DNA of 64,000 nt. Origin: Cardinalis cardinalis. Taxonomy: Eukaryota; Chordata; Aves; Passeriformes; Cardinalidae. Below are positions 53,916 through 64,000 of the stretch, one piece after another. How positions within the stretch are numbered: the first letter of the stretch is position 1; each line of letters starts with the position of its first letter. The DNA lies in NCBI GenBank assembly GCA_014549065.1, contig JACDOX010000113.1, positions 318,413-382,412 of the forward strand, in the 5' to 3' direction. Both the position numbers and the translations under genes were made by a program. Under the pieces are notes generated by a model. It was not told where the DNA came from. It saw nothing but the letters and a program-made list of their open reading frames with translations, and did no database searches.

Positions 53916-55394
53916 AACTCGGCTCCAATTAGGGTTCAGCACTTCTGCTGAACTTTTGGATTCAAAACTGTAGCGTCTGGAATTGATGCTTCTACGTTTA
54001 CACAACTAAGCTACTTAATGTAAAGGGGAAAAAAATGTTATGAAATGTGTAGAGTACTTCAGCCCAGCTATCTAAAAGGATAAAGTTAGGCCAAGAGCTG
54101 TGTGAACCTATGACTCAGTTTTCTGTTTAAGTCTATCTCCTATTTTATGCAGAAATAAAAGTAGATTTAGAAATCTCACTCCTGGTGAGACAGTCCTTAG
54201 TTTTAGTTTTAGAATATCTAAATCATTTTTTCCATTGATGTTTTTTCTCTGTTCCATTTAGAATAACTTTACATTAAAATTAGAACTGGGCAGATGGTGT
54301 TGACTTCTTTGCCTACTAATGTTTGCAAGGGAAATAAAAATATTTCTCTTATGCACATGAAACTGAGGCTTGCTGCTACTCTACTTTCTGCTGTTTATTT
54401 TCTTTTTTCTGTGATGTGTTGAAAATTCAGGTTATCACAGTTTTCTAGTTTTTAAGTCATTAGTCACCTTGACATCATTACTTTAATGAGTTAAAATCAA
54501 GAGGAAGATTTTTAAGATCTGTACTGTAGACGTGGTCTTGTGCTAGGTATGAAATTATGTCAGAACAGGCACCATTTATTTAATGAATTCATAAACTATT
54601 GNCTGACTAGAATATTATTCTTTTTTAAATAGCAATAACAAACTGGAAGAAGTTATGTGCTCTAGCATGTCACATATGATGGTGCACTGGGGCTTCGTTT
54701 TTATTCCCTTTCACTTTCTTCACAAAAGCACACAGTATTTAGCTAATACATCTTACCCAATATGCAATAAATTCCATGTCTATAGGCCAAAAATGGCAGT
54801 CTAGGATGGATAATACCCTCTTCACCTTCCAGTGGTCTCAGCACTGTCTTCTGTGCCCATTTAATTTCCCTCATTGTCCTTTCAATTCTTTTTGTATGGC
54901 TTATTGGCTTCCTGTACTGCAGAGCAGTTTGGCCCCTTTGGGGACTCCCTGCAGGTTTGATAGGGTCAGGTAATAAAGGGCTTGTTTCAGGTAGTGTGTT
55001 CCTCATCTTTGACTGAGAATTTACAGCTTCTGGCATTGGGAGTATTTTGTGCAAAAGGTCCTCAAGGTCATTTCAAAGGTTTTTAAATAATATATAAAAG
55101 ATGCTTCCCTGTTATTTTTTTCCTCTCTGCCTAGAAATAGTATGGGGTTTGTGGCTTTGTTGACAGTGTAATTGANAGCCTCCTAATTCAACAGGAAATT
55201 ATTCTGTAAATAAAAATGGCAACCTTTAATAAATACCTTTAATTAGGAATGAATTTAAAAAATTAATCATGACCGGTGTTTCACTTTCTGCCCTGAATGT
55301 GTAAAACAATAATATGAAATTTCCCGTGTCAGCTGGAAAGTTACTGGAGCAGTTATGCAAGATTCTCAAGTCTCTCAAATGTGGAGGAATTAAA

Positions 55395-56070
55395 ACCATA
55401 AAATCANAGACTCTTCTGAATTGGAAGAGACCTATCAGGATTTTCTGAGTTCAACTCCTGGCCTTGTGGAGGACACCCCAGGAGTCACACTGTGTGTTTG
55501 AGAGTCTTGTCCAAACACTTCTGGAGCTCTNTCAGGTTTGGTGCTGTGACCACTTCCCTGGGGAGCCTGTTCCAGTGCCCAAACACCCTCTGGGTGAAGA
55601 ACCTTTCCCTAATACCCAGCTTAAACCACTCCTGGCACAGCTTCAGGCTTGTGTCCTGTCACTGGTCACCACAGAGAAGAAAGAGATCAGTGCCTGCCCC
55701 TCTTCCCCTCACAAGGAAACTCTCGAGTGCACTGAGGTCTCCCCTCAGTCTCCCCTTCTCCAGCCGAACAGACCAAGTGCCCTCAGCTGCTCCTCACANG
55801 GCTTCCCCTCAAGGCCCTCCAACATCCTCACTGCCCTCCTGTGGATGCTCTCCAACATTTACCATCTCTCTTACGCTGTGGCACCCAAACTGCCCCCAGC
55901 CCNGGAGGTGAGGCTGCCCCAGCCCAGAGCAGAGCAGGACAATCCCTCCCTTGCCTGGCTGGCCGTGCTGGGCCTGGTGAAGGACAGGGCTGGCCCTCCT
56001 GGCCATGCTGGGCCTGGTGAAGGACAGGGCTGGCCCTCCTGGCTGCCAGGGCACTGCTGGCTCACATTTA
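55395..56070 (-). mobile_element. CR1 LINE fragment, about 675 bp, 3' region
   Basis: This is the reverse complement of the CR1 3' region, the longest copy here. It starts with a degraded tail (AAATCANAGACTCTTCTGAA) and runs through words such as GAGTTCAACTCCTGGCC, CTGGGGAGCCTGTTCCAGTG, CCTCAGTCTCCCCTTCTCCA, TCCTGTGGATGCTCTCCAAC and GGGCACTGCTGGCTCACATT. A 213-codon + frame and a 139-codon + frame across it are antisense translations of the element, not genes. It contains a 40-bp tandem duplication. Confidence 0.93.
55961..56040. repeat. 40-bp tandem duplication inside CR1
   Basis: Copies at 55961-56000 and 56001-56040 differ at one base (CCGTG versus CCATG near the start). The near-identity suggests the duplication is much younger than the CR1 insertion. 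Confidence 0.85.
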
Positions 56071-57084
56071 AAATGTCAGTATGTTTTTTTGTGCCTAATA
56101 TTTAGGGTAAATCCCTGGAAAGCTTTCTGCTAGGCAATCAGAACTTTGCTGTCTCTTCTTCCTGAGTTGTTTCAGTACACATTTTTTGTTCTTCCTCTTT
56201 CCCAAAATCCAGTGATAGGAATTCAGAAAGGGATACTGCTATTGAAGATAGGTGTGGTTTATTCATGGTATCTTTATTCCGTGAGATCTTTTCTTGTGGA
56301 GAGGAGATTCTCCAATTGTCTGTTCCAGTCTAATGATATTTCTCCTCATGAGTTGAATTTCTGTTGCTTTAGATTAATTACATAAAGAGAAATATGAGCC
56401 CAAAAATATATATGATTCTCAAATGATTATGTCATTATGATTCTCAACATTGAAAACATATTGTAAAGTATTTAAACATGAAATTATTATATAGCTGGGG
56501 ACTGTCTTGGTACTTTTGAAAAGCAACTGACAGAACTAGAAGAGCAAGTAAGCTGTTTTAGGCAATTGGAACTACATCTAGGCAATATGCTTTCAGTTAA
56601 CATCCATGAGAGATAAGACCTAGTCCAGTCTCTTCTTTTTCTTCAGCTCCTTCACCTGTTGCCAAAACTGGTTTTGTTTTAAAAATTTTAGATGAGGATT
56701 ATTTAGCCTACTATTTTGAAAACTTCTAAATTAGTTATTTATTTTCTCTTTGTTTATAAACCTCACAGGAGCGCCATGTAAGTGAAGGCCGTGAGCCTTT
56801 TTTACTTAGTTTCAGGAAAGACACTCAATTTTGTATTACTTTGAGAAGATACCTAATCTCATGCTTGACAATGGCTGAAGCTCCACGAAAGACTTTACTT
56901 TAAAGGTGTGATACAATAGTCTTCTGTTTATGTGTTAGAGAAGAAGATTACACCTGTTTTCATATACTTCAAGGTATCCAGGTATACAGAGCAGCCTGAT
57001 TTAAATGTGCTTCTCTACTTGATTTGAATGCACTTCTCTAATTGAATTCAGCAACCTAAATGCTTGTAGTTAAACTGGAGCCAT

Positions 57085-57160
57085 TGGTGAGGGGTTGAAA
57101 CCAGATGATTTTTAAGCTCCCTTCCAAGTCAAACCATTCTATGACTGATTCTACGATTGT
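57085..57160 (+). mobile_element. CR1 LINE 3' tail
   Basis: GGGGTTGAAACCAGATGATT, TTTAAGCTCCCTTCCAAG, AAACCATTCTATGAC and TGATTCTACGATTG match the CR1 3' end with its repeated 8-bp tail units. Confidence 0.9.
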
Positions 57161-57764
57161 ATATTGCATTATGCCCAAGTCTCTTGCTCAATTCGAGATT
57201 AAAGCTGACAGTATGAAGTTGAATTTCTCTGTCGTACAGAGAAAAGTTCCNGTGTTTAGAAATTTTATACCACTTCCTGTAAGAAGTGATATAAAGTGAT
57301 AGTACATAGGAGACTGCTATGGAAAAATATCTGAAAGTGTGGCGTGACTACAGTGTGGATGGGAAGGATGGTGGCAGTACAGAAAGTAAGGAGTATTTTT
57401 AAAATTGCATTTGGAAAAAAAATGGAAATAATACTTTAGTAATATTAATGTAATTGAAAAAAGGTCATGAATCAAACCTGGACTCACAATAACTGAAAAA
57501 CTTTGTATTAATTTAGTAAGAAAATTCAGGCATGCAAAAACTGTTTTATTTACCATTGGATACATGTTAAAGGGAAGGGGGGTCCATTAAAAATACCTCT
57601 CAAGTAGTCATTGCTCCATTTCAAAGACTTCTGTAATTGCAGGACAGTGTAGTGGTCCTACAGAGGGATCCATGTACCATGTCAGTGGGATTTTACACAG
57701 GAACCGAAGCTGACCCACAAGCACAGGTGGCAGAATTTAGTACAAGTTTCTTCATGTTTATCTT

Positions 57765-57835
57765 TTCTTACAAAATCCTCACAGCACTGTTTGCAAACTG
57801 TGTAAATTGGGAAACTGAGTTGTAGGACACGTTTT
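57765..57835 (-). mobile_element. Possible MIR-like relic
   Basis: AAATCCTCACAGCACTGT followed by GTGTAAATTGGGAAACTGAG matches the reversed CORE and tRNA-related parts of MIR over about 70 bp. It is diverged and short. Confidence 0.42.
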
Positions 57836-58720
57836 TCTATTAGAAGACCCGAGAGGATAGTGCAGGTTTTGTTAAATTTTTACTTTTTGGAAGTTTGAGT
57901 CAAATATGATTTAGACTGCGGTAAAGTTTTTTGGTCTTCTTAGATGGCAGTGAGAATGACTTCATTGTGTTTATCAATCAGAACAGTTCACTGTCAGCCA
58001 AGTCTCAAGATCAATTTAATTGCATTCTATCCCTTTCAGTTTTGCTGGAGAAACCATTCCTGTGCATAGTTTTATACCTTTACTATTCTGGAATACTTAA
58101 GTGCCTAAATTAGATGAAATGCCCTAAATACCTTCTTGAAGCTGCTGGAAGAGAGGACAAATGTACCAAATAAGTAAAGAAAAAGAATTCTTTTCCTTCA
58201 CAGTATGCTGGACAGCTCATTCCTGGGTGCTAAAAAGTAGAGCCATGTGCAGTATGTTACAGTGTGTGGNTATATCTCAGCTATTGTTCAACTGCTATTC
58301 CATGAAAATTAGATTTAGGTGCTAGAAAAATATCACCATTCAGGAAAAGAGGGACCTGAAGCGGTGATATACATGCTTTGACAATTTTATTTTATTACAT
58401 AAGATATTAAATACTGTCAAGGATACTTTTTTAAGACCTTAGAAACTGGTACCTTAATTGAAACTACTATCTTAATATGACTCCAAAGTCTATTGCTTTA
58501 AATACTAGCTGCCCAAAATTAATTATTTGGATAGTACAATGTTTAATCTTTTTAGTCACCGTAAATGTCAGCTGTAGGATGAAAGGATTTGAATGGTCAT
58601 GTTTTTAAAGCTAAGGCCTGAGTACTTTTACCTGTCTGAAGCAGTGGAAGGATAAATACCTAAGAATGTTTTAGCTTTCCACTACCTGGGCTTTATTGAT
58701 GAGCAAATTTTGCCGATTGG

Positions 58721-58764
58721 GTAGAACTGCATCAGCTTCTCAGTAGAACTGCATCAGCTTCCTT
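58721..58764. repeat. 22-bp tandem duplication
   Basis: GTAGAACTGCATCAGCTTC occurs at 58721 and again at 58743. Confidence 0.8.
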
Positions 58765-59029
58765 TGCAAGGTATTTATATGAAGGCATGAAATAATATAT
58801 TAGTGACTTTGTGATCTCCCAATGAGCAAATTAATTACCATTCAGTGACAAGGCAAGCGCTGTCTCTCAAAATCCAAGGCAGTTATTAGAATTAGTGTTT
58901 TATGCTTCCTGGCTGCAGTGCAAGATGTGTCCTGATTGTCATCATGACAGATCCTCTTTTGTTATGCTGAAACATGGCCACCTGCAGTGTCTGCCTGATT
59001 TCAGTGGGTAACTTCTGTAAGCAGCATAC

Positions 59030-59235
59030 GGTGCCAGTATGTTCTGGATAAATTTGTGGCCTTGAGCAAAGCACATAACCTTCTGCCAGAGGTGGTTTTT
59101 TTTCTTTTTTACCTTGTGTAATACAGGAATAATANCACCTACCTACCTCACAGGCATTTTGGGAAGATTAATTAGTCTATGTTTGCAAAATGCTTTGAAG
59201 ATGAAAAGCACCGTAAGTGCTAAGTAGTATTATAA
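59030..59235 (+). mobile_element. MIR/CORE-SINE-like ancient relic
   Basis: The order of words follows MIR: GTGGCCTTGAGCAAAGCACA, TAACCTTCTG, CAGGAATAAT, CACCTACCTACCTCACAGG, AGATTAATTAG and a 3' tail TGCTTTGAAGATGAAAAGCA, GTAAGTGCTAAGTAGTATTAT. A T-rich insertion sits at about 59095-59112. It is the clearest of the MIR-like relics in the window. Confidence 0.68.
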
Positions 59236-62200
59236 TCTCTCATTGTTATACTAGTAACTTCTTAAAGCAACAATAAGAAGTTAATTGGTTTTCAGGTTCC
59301 AGGTGATAAGGATATGTTGACTTTTAAAGTTATTCTATTAGCTGTGAAGTGGTATGAAGAAAAACATTTCACTTTTATTTGATTAGGAGTATATTTAGTT
59401 CACGCTTAGTGATATGCACACCTGCTCTAAGGTATTCATCGAGATGAAATTGGCCCCTTGTGGGTCATGGCCTGTAGATGAGCTACAGATCTGGAGACAA
59501 AGGGTAATTGTGATTCTCCTGGGAGAAATCAGCCTTGGTTACTGGCAGCACACTACTTGTTCAGGCAGTTCTACACAGACACTGCAAGTCCATAGAGCAG
59601 AAACCTTGTCTTCAACTAGTCCAGTTGGAAAATAGGAGAATTAAGTTCTTGATCATAATGATTAAGGATTTGTAAGGTGACCAAGAGGCCTTCACAAGGA
59701 TTTTCAGCCTCATGGAAAGGAAGATAATGTAGAGGTTCTGTAAGTGCTTTTATATCTTTCCATAGGTCATATACGGAGATGTNTGTGCTGCTTCTGTTCA
59801 TAATGAGAACTAAACGGTGGACTGAGGAGATGAATGGATCTCATGCATGGCTATAAAAGATGACTTCAGTATGTTAACATCCACAGAGAGGATAAAGCTA
59901 GAGCAGTGTGCAGTTAAAGATGGGATGAGGAGAGGACTGAAAGAAGCTGAAGAGTCCTGTCTCTCCTCTCTGTTGATTTAGTGCTTAGGGCTGAGAGTCA
60001 GGGCTGGAGGCCAAGCTGTGAGTGATTGCTTATTCCATCATTGGCAAATAAATGCATAAAGCGAAGCAGAGATGTAAAATGGAGGTAATTTCTCAGAAAG
60101 TTCCTTGATGCTTTTTGAAATTAGTTTGTAAAGTGTCAACTTACAGGCTTGAGAGCCAGTACTCGGTGTTACTGAGCTTATTAAAGCCAAAAGAGGAAAT
60201 GGCAGAGCCGAGGGAGCACATTTGCTCCAAGCTTTGTTTTTCGCCTTTTTTCTTTTTTTTAGTGCCATAAATATTGCTGAGTGGTAAATCTTTTCATGTC
60301 TTCAGCATAATGGACATTTTGCTAGAACATCTAAATTAAAACACTGCTACACTACATTTATTATGGGGGTTCACAGAGTGGAAAGCCTTTTGGGGGATTG
60401 TGACGGGAAGTGTGAGTAATAGAGGGAATAAGAGGTTTTCGTTTCTGCAGAAACTTTTGGGTCAGTATTCTCTGTTATTTCTTCCATTCAGCTACACCAG
60501 TGGTGTGAGCACTTCTTTCTGTCCATGCATTGAAGAGTCAATTCCCATACATGTGGAATACTTCTGTGTGAAATTCCACAAACTGAAATGTATGGGTGGC
60601 TTCAAATAGGCACATTGGGATTTAGTTTTTACTTTGTACAAGTTCCTAGCCTGTAGAACTAATTGAGTTTTCTACCATGCTGAGAGACATATCCCTCTGG
60701 GTCCAGTCCATTTGGCCGCTTGTGGTGTCAAATATGCTTTTCCCTCATGGAAGGGCATAAATAACAGTAGAGGTTTCTCACCCCCTGTATGCCGGAATAG
60801 CAGTAAACCTGAGCTCCAGTTTGTGTGCATGCTTCATGCTGCCTCCCTCTTCCTCACCTTCCTTTCTCATTTCAAGCTGTATGTCATGTCATTAGCACTG
60901 TACTGGCCCTAATGTGGCAGTTCATACCTGTCAGATCTGTCTTTGTAGGCTCCTTGCAGNCTGGATATCCATCATCTCTACATTGCTTACCCTTGGGTCA
61001 TATTTTCTTCACATCTATCAAATTTAGGCTTTTTGTAATTCTTATTTTGTAATAAATGGCTGCTTGAANCTTGATGTTTTGGTCCCAGGATCCAAAGATT
61101 AAGAGAGATGCCTAAACTGTCTNTACTGTCATTCTGCTTGTGATCACGATGTTGTGTTCTTTGCTACTCATGGAGTTGTATTTCTTTTCTAAATCCACAA
61201 ATCCTATTTTTTCACCTCTTGCAGCCCATGATTGGAACAGCTGTGCTGGATTCTCTTAATTTAGTTTGTATATTGTATAATCATAGTCATAAAATTAGAT
61301 TTTAATATAAAATCCCCAAATTTGGAACCATAATGTTTGAATTATTAGTTCATTTAGTGGAACATGTTTGCTTCGCAGCTTTGAATTGTGCAGTTGTGAA
61401 ATTATCTTCAGCTGGCTCTAATCTTACTCTGTGTTAACTTCAGATGGGCTTGATGAATAGCCCTTTATCCTTATACTGGTTTAAGAAATGCTTCTAATAT
61501 TCTAGTCTGAGGATTAGGACTGTAGTTCCCCCACCACTTCAAGCCTAACAGGGAATAAAATTATGAGTTTCCCATATTTCATAGGAGAGTCTGTGTGTTT
61601 AAACCATCATTAGACCTGTGACAAGAGGATGACTGTGTTTCATACACATGAATACTTCCCTACGTCTGAAAATAAAAACTTTCCCAGGCTATCTTTCCAA
61701 TTGATGTTTCCTTGTGATTCTGTAGTAACAAAAACATGTATCAANTTTGAAATATTGTATTTCCCGCAAACATGCAAATATATGTGTGTGAATTTTTACN
61801 TTTTTTCTCAATAATTGACATGGGGTTTGAGTCTTGCATGAAGCTCTTCTATCAAGAGTAANACAATAAGTAGAGCTCAGAGAATTCACAGTATCTGGCA
61901 CTAATCTTTGCAGAAGTCACCAAGACCATGACTCATGTCCTCAAATGCTTTTAAAAGTCCATAAGGAATGTGAGAACTGCGATTAATATTTGTTGAGAAT
62001 AATGAGCATTTGAAAATTATATGCANACTTGATGAGATTTAATGTATTTCAATGTTCTTTGTTATTATGTAGTTTACTAGATATATTAGAGAAGCAACTC
62101 TTTCATATGAATCTTACAGCTCCACTGTAAATCAGATAATGACAAGAAAAAGNGGTTAAGATGGCAAAGTGAATAGAGAAAAAGGTCAAGAAAAAGAGAT

Positions 62201-64000
62201 TAAAAGGTGACAAGGAAGATGGCTGCGATGAGTGAAAAGAAAAACACAGGAATTAAGAACAGGAGGAAAATGTGATACAGCGGGTTAGGATGGTTTAAAT
62301 TTCACAGACAAAAATCTGGCTAAAGTAATAACAAAATTCTATAGCAAATCAGAAAGAAAATGTTAGCATAGGGAAAGCTCAGTACTTGTCAGTGTTCACT
62401 GCAGTTTATTGCATCCTAGCAGACAGAATTCTGCATGTACAGCTTTGAAAACTCCCTTTTAGTAAATATATTGTGAAGTTTGTGTGACAAAATAGATGTA
62501 TCACATCTGTTAGTCATTCTCTCTTTTGTGCAATTGCATTCTACCCACCTAACATTCTGACTTCTGGAGACAATGTTTGTACACCCCTCGTCAGAGTTTT
62601 CTAGAGCATCTAAGGTATCTGTTTTGCTATTTTTAAAAGAAGTCTTTATCCTTTCATTTTCAGCAAATTTGTTATCCTCCTGTACGTTTATTTCCACATT
62701 CTTTCTCTCAAGACATTTCCTTGCAAGTAACCTTATTCTGAGTGTGAGCTCTGCATGAAGAGCTTCAATAGGAGACATGTATCCCCTGCATAGTGTCTAA
62801 ATATGAAATAAAAAGTAAATAAGTACTTTTCCCATATCAGAGGAACAGAAAACAGTATGGTCCTTGCAGGAACACTTTGACACCAGTGCTGCTTATACAA
62901 TAAGCCTNTATAATAAATGTTCTATTATTGAGGATGTATTTGTATGCANTAATCTACAGACAGAAAAGAAAAACTAGAGAAAGATCTTTTTCCTCATTTG
63001 CTTTCTAAAGAAATGAAACTACTTTTAATTTAAAAGAAAAATTAGGATTAAGTAGCAAGTCAAGGAAATGTAAGGGAGAANTTTGGTTCTCCAAAGGACC
63101 ATGATCATTGTTTTGCATCTGTACAGCTTTAGATGTTTCACAGTTTTACCAAGTTTGGTATAAGTATTTTTTTCATGCATTATCNCATAGCGATTATAGG
63201 GAAAATGTGCCTGATTTTTGAATGCNTCAAATGTGTTCTAGGCAGGTAGAAAAAGGTAAAATACAGGATAGATTAGACAGGGGACTGACAAGTAATGAAT
63301 GATGCAGAGAGACAGATACAGTGTGAAACATTATCAAGAGCCAAACTGAACAGAATTTAAAGTGTGAACTTGGATATGTTGGGCATCTCTGCCTTTTTGG
63401 TACTGTGTCCAAACTGATAGGACAAAACCNAAGTCAGCAAAGACACTCACACTGTAATTCCTCTGTTTAAAAGCTAGGAGAGTTGGATGTATTTTTATGC
63501 TAGCTAGGCGGGTGCTTTGGAGGCAGTTCAGTTTGNTTTTTTTTTCTACAGTCTATTGTTGCTAAAACCTGACTTGTCAGTTTATCAGTGGTTAATNAAT
63601 TAGGACAGTGCTGATGGCTGGAGATGCTGACAAATTTTCTTTTGGCAACTTTTATTCATTCCTTTTGTTTGATTCTTTCTCCTTTTCATGGTTTTTAAGA
63701 TAATATCTATGTGTTTATATTTAGTATAGATCCAACTTNAAGCAGACACTGACAACTGAAGAACGATGGGACCTTTTCTTTTGTTTAGTAGTCCTCTTCA
63801 AAAACCCATTTCCACAGATAACATTTCCAAATTGAAACTNAAGTTATTATGGAGGTCTTTGAAGGACTTCCCCAAAATAGGACAGGGAAACAAATGTAAC
63901 ACAAGTNCAGCAAGTTTCCATTTAATTCCAGCTTTTAACTTACAGCTTTATAAAGAACTACACCATTTCTGCATATGTCAAACTTTCTTATAGCAATATT

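Larger units (their letters stand above)
53097..64000 (+). other. TENM3: Start of the TENM3 intron after the first coding exon
   Basis: Everything after the donor at 53097 is intron-like to the window end, so the intron is at least 10.9 kb. No sequence that could encode the next teneurin-3 segment is present. It contains three CR1 tails and three MIR-like relics, listed separately. Other stretches over 300 bp (53920-55390, 56070-57080, 57840-59020, 59240-64000) hold no feature I can name beyond chance ORFs and a 22-bp tandem duplication at 58721-58764. Confidence 0.85.

Noticed and set aside
55464..56105. 213-codon open frame on the + strand, the longest in the window
   Set aside because: It is an antisense translation of a CR1 3' fragment and has no start context, splice signals or protein family of its own.
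1..64000. CRISPR arrays, operons, bacterial or viral genes, or a novel multi-gene system
   Set aside because: No regularly spaced repeats, gene clusters or such protein families are present; the window is vertebrate intron-like DNA around one exon.

Overview
The window looks like a single-locus piece of a bird genome (possibly another sauropsid). It has AT-rich, intron-like sequence with no bacterial-style gene density. Several truncated CR1 retrotransposon 3' ends carry the typical avian tail, and a few older MIR/CORE-SINE-like relics are present. About 170 isolated single N characters (counted by eye) look like masked ambiguous or heterozygous bases in a consensus assembly.

Only one real protein-coding segment is recognisable: the first coding exon of TENM3 (teneurin-3, also called ODZ3) on the + strand. 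Its coding part is 52865-53096. It encodes residues 1-77 and the first base of codon 78 of the cytoplasmic N-terminus, and it ends at a good splice donor. Two acceptors lie upstream of the ATG, a strong one ending at 52719 and a weaker one ending at 52793, so the 5' UTR part of the exon is about 145 or 71 nt. That leader holds four upstream ATGs: two minimal start-stop pairs, one short in-frame uORF, and one uORF overlapping the main start.

Layout: 1-52719 is noncoding, probably intron between distal 5' UTR exons and the first coding exon, or 5' flank. It holds a minus-strand CR1 (about 10098-10330), a plus-strand CR1 (about 35770-36040), T/G-rich low-complexity tracts, small tandem duplications, one exon-like module (16006-16254) and one candidate degenerate retro-pseudogene (about 29120-29640, minus). 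53097-64000 is the first part of the following intron. It holds three CR1 tails (53835-53915, 55395-56070, 57085-57160) and three MIR-like relics. The second coding exon is not in the window. The many short ORFs elsewhere are chance frames in AT-rich DNA or translations of CR1.

I found no CRISPR array, operon, tRNA, rRNA or novel multi-gene system. The points most worth a second look are the uATG-rich leader and paired acceptors of TENM3, the exon-like module at 16 kb, and the dense patch of ambiguous bases at 36.3-37.2 kb.
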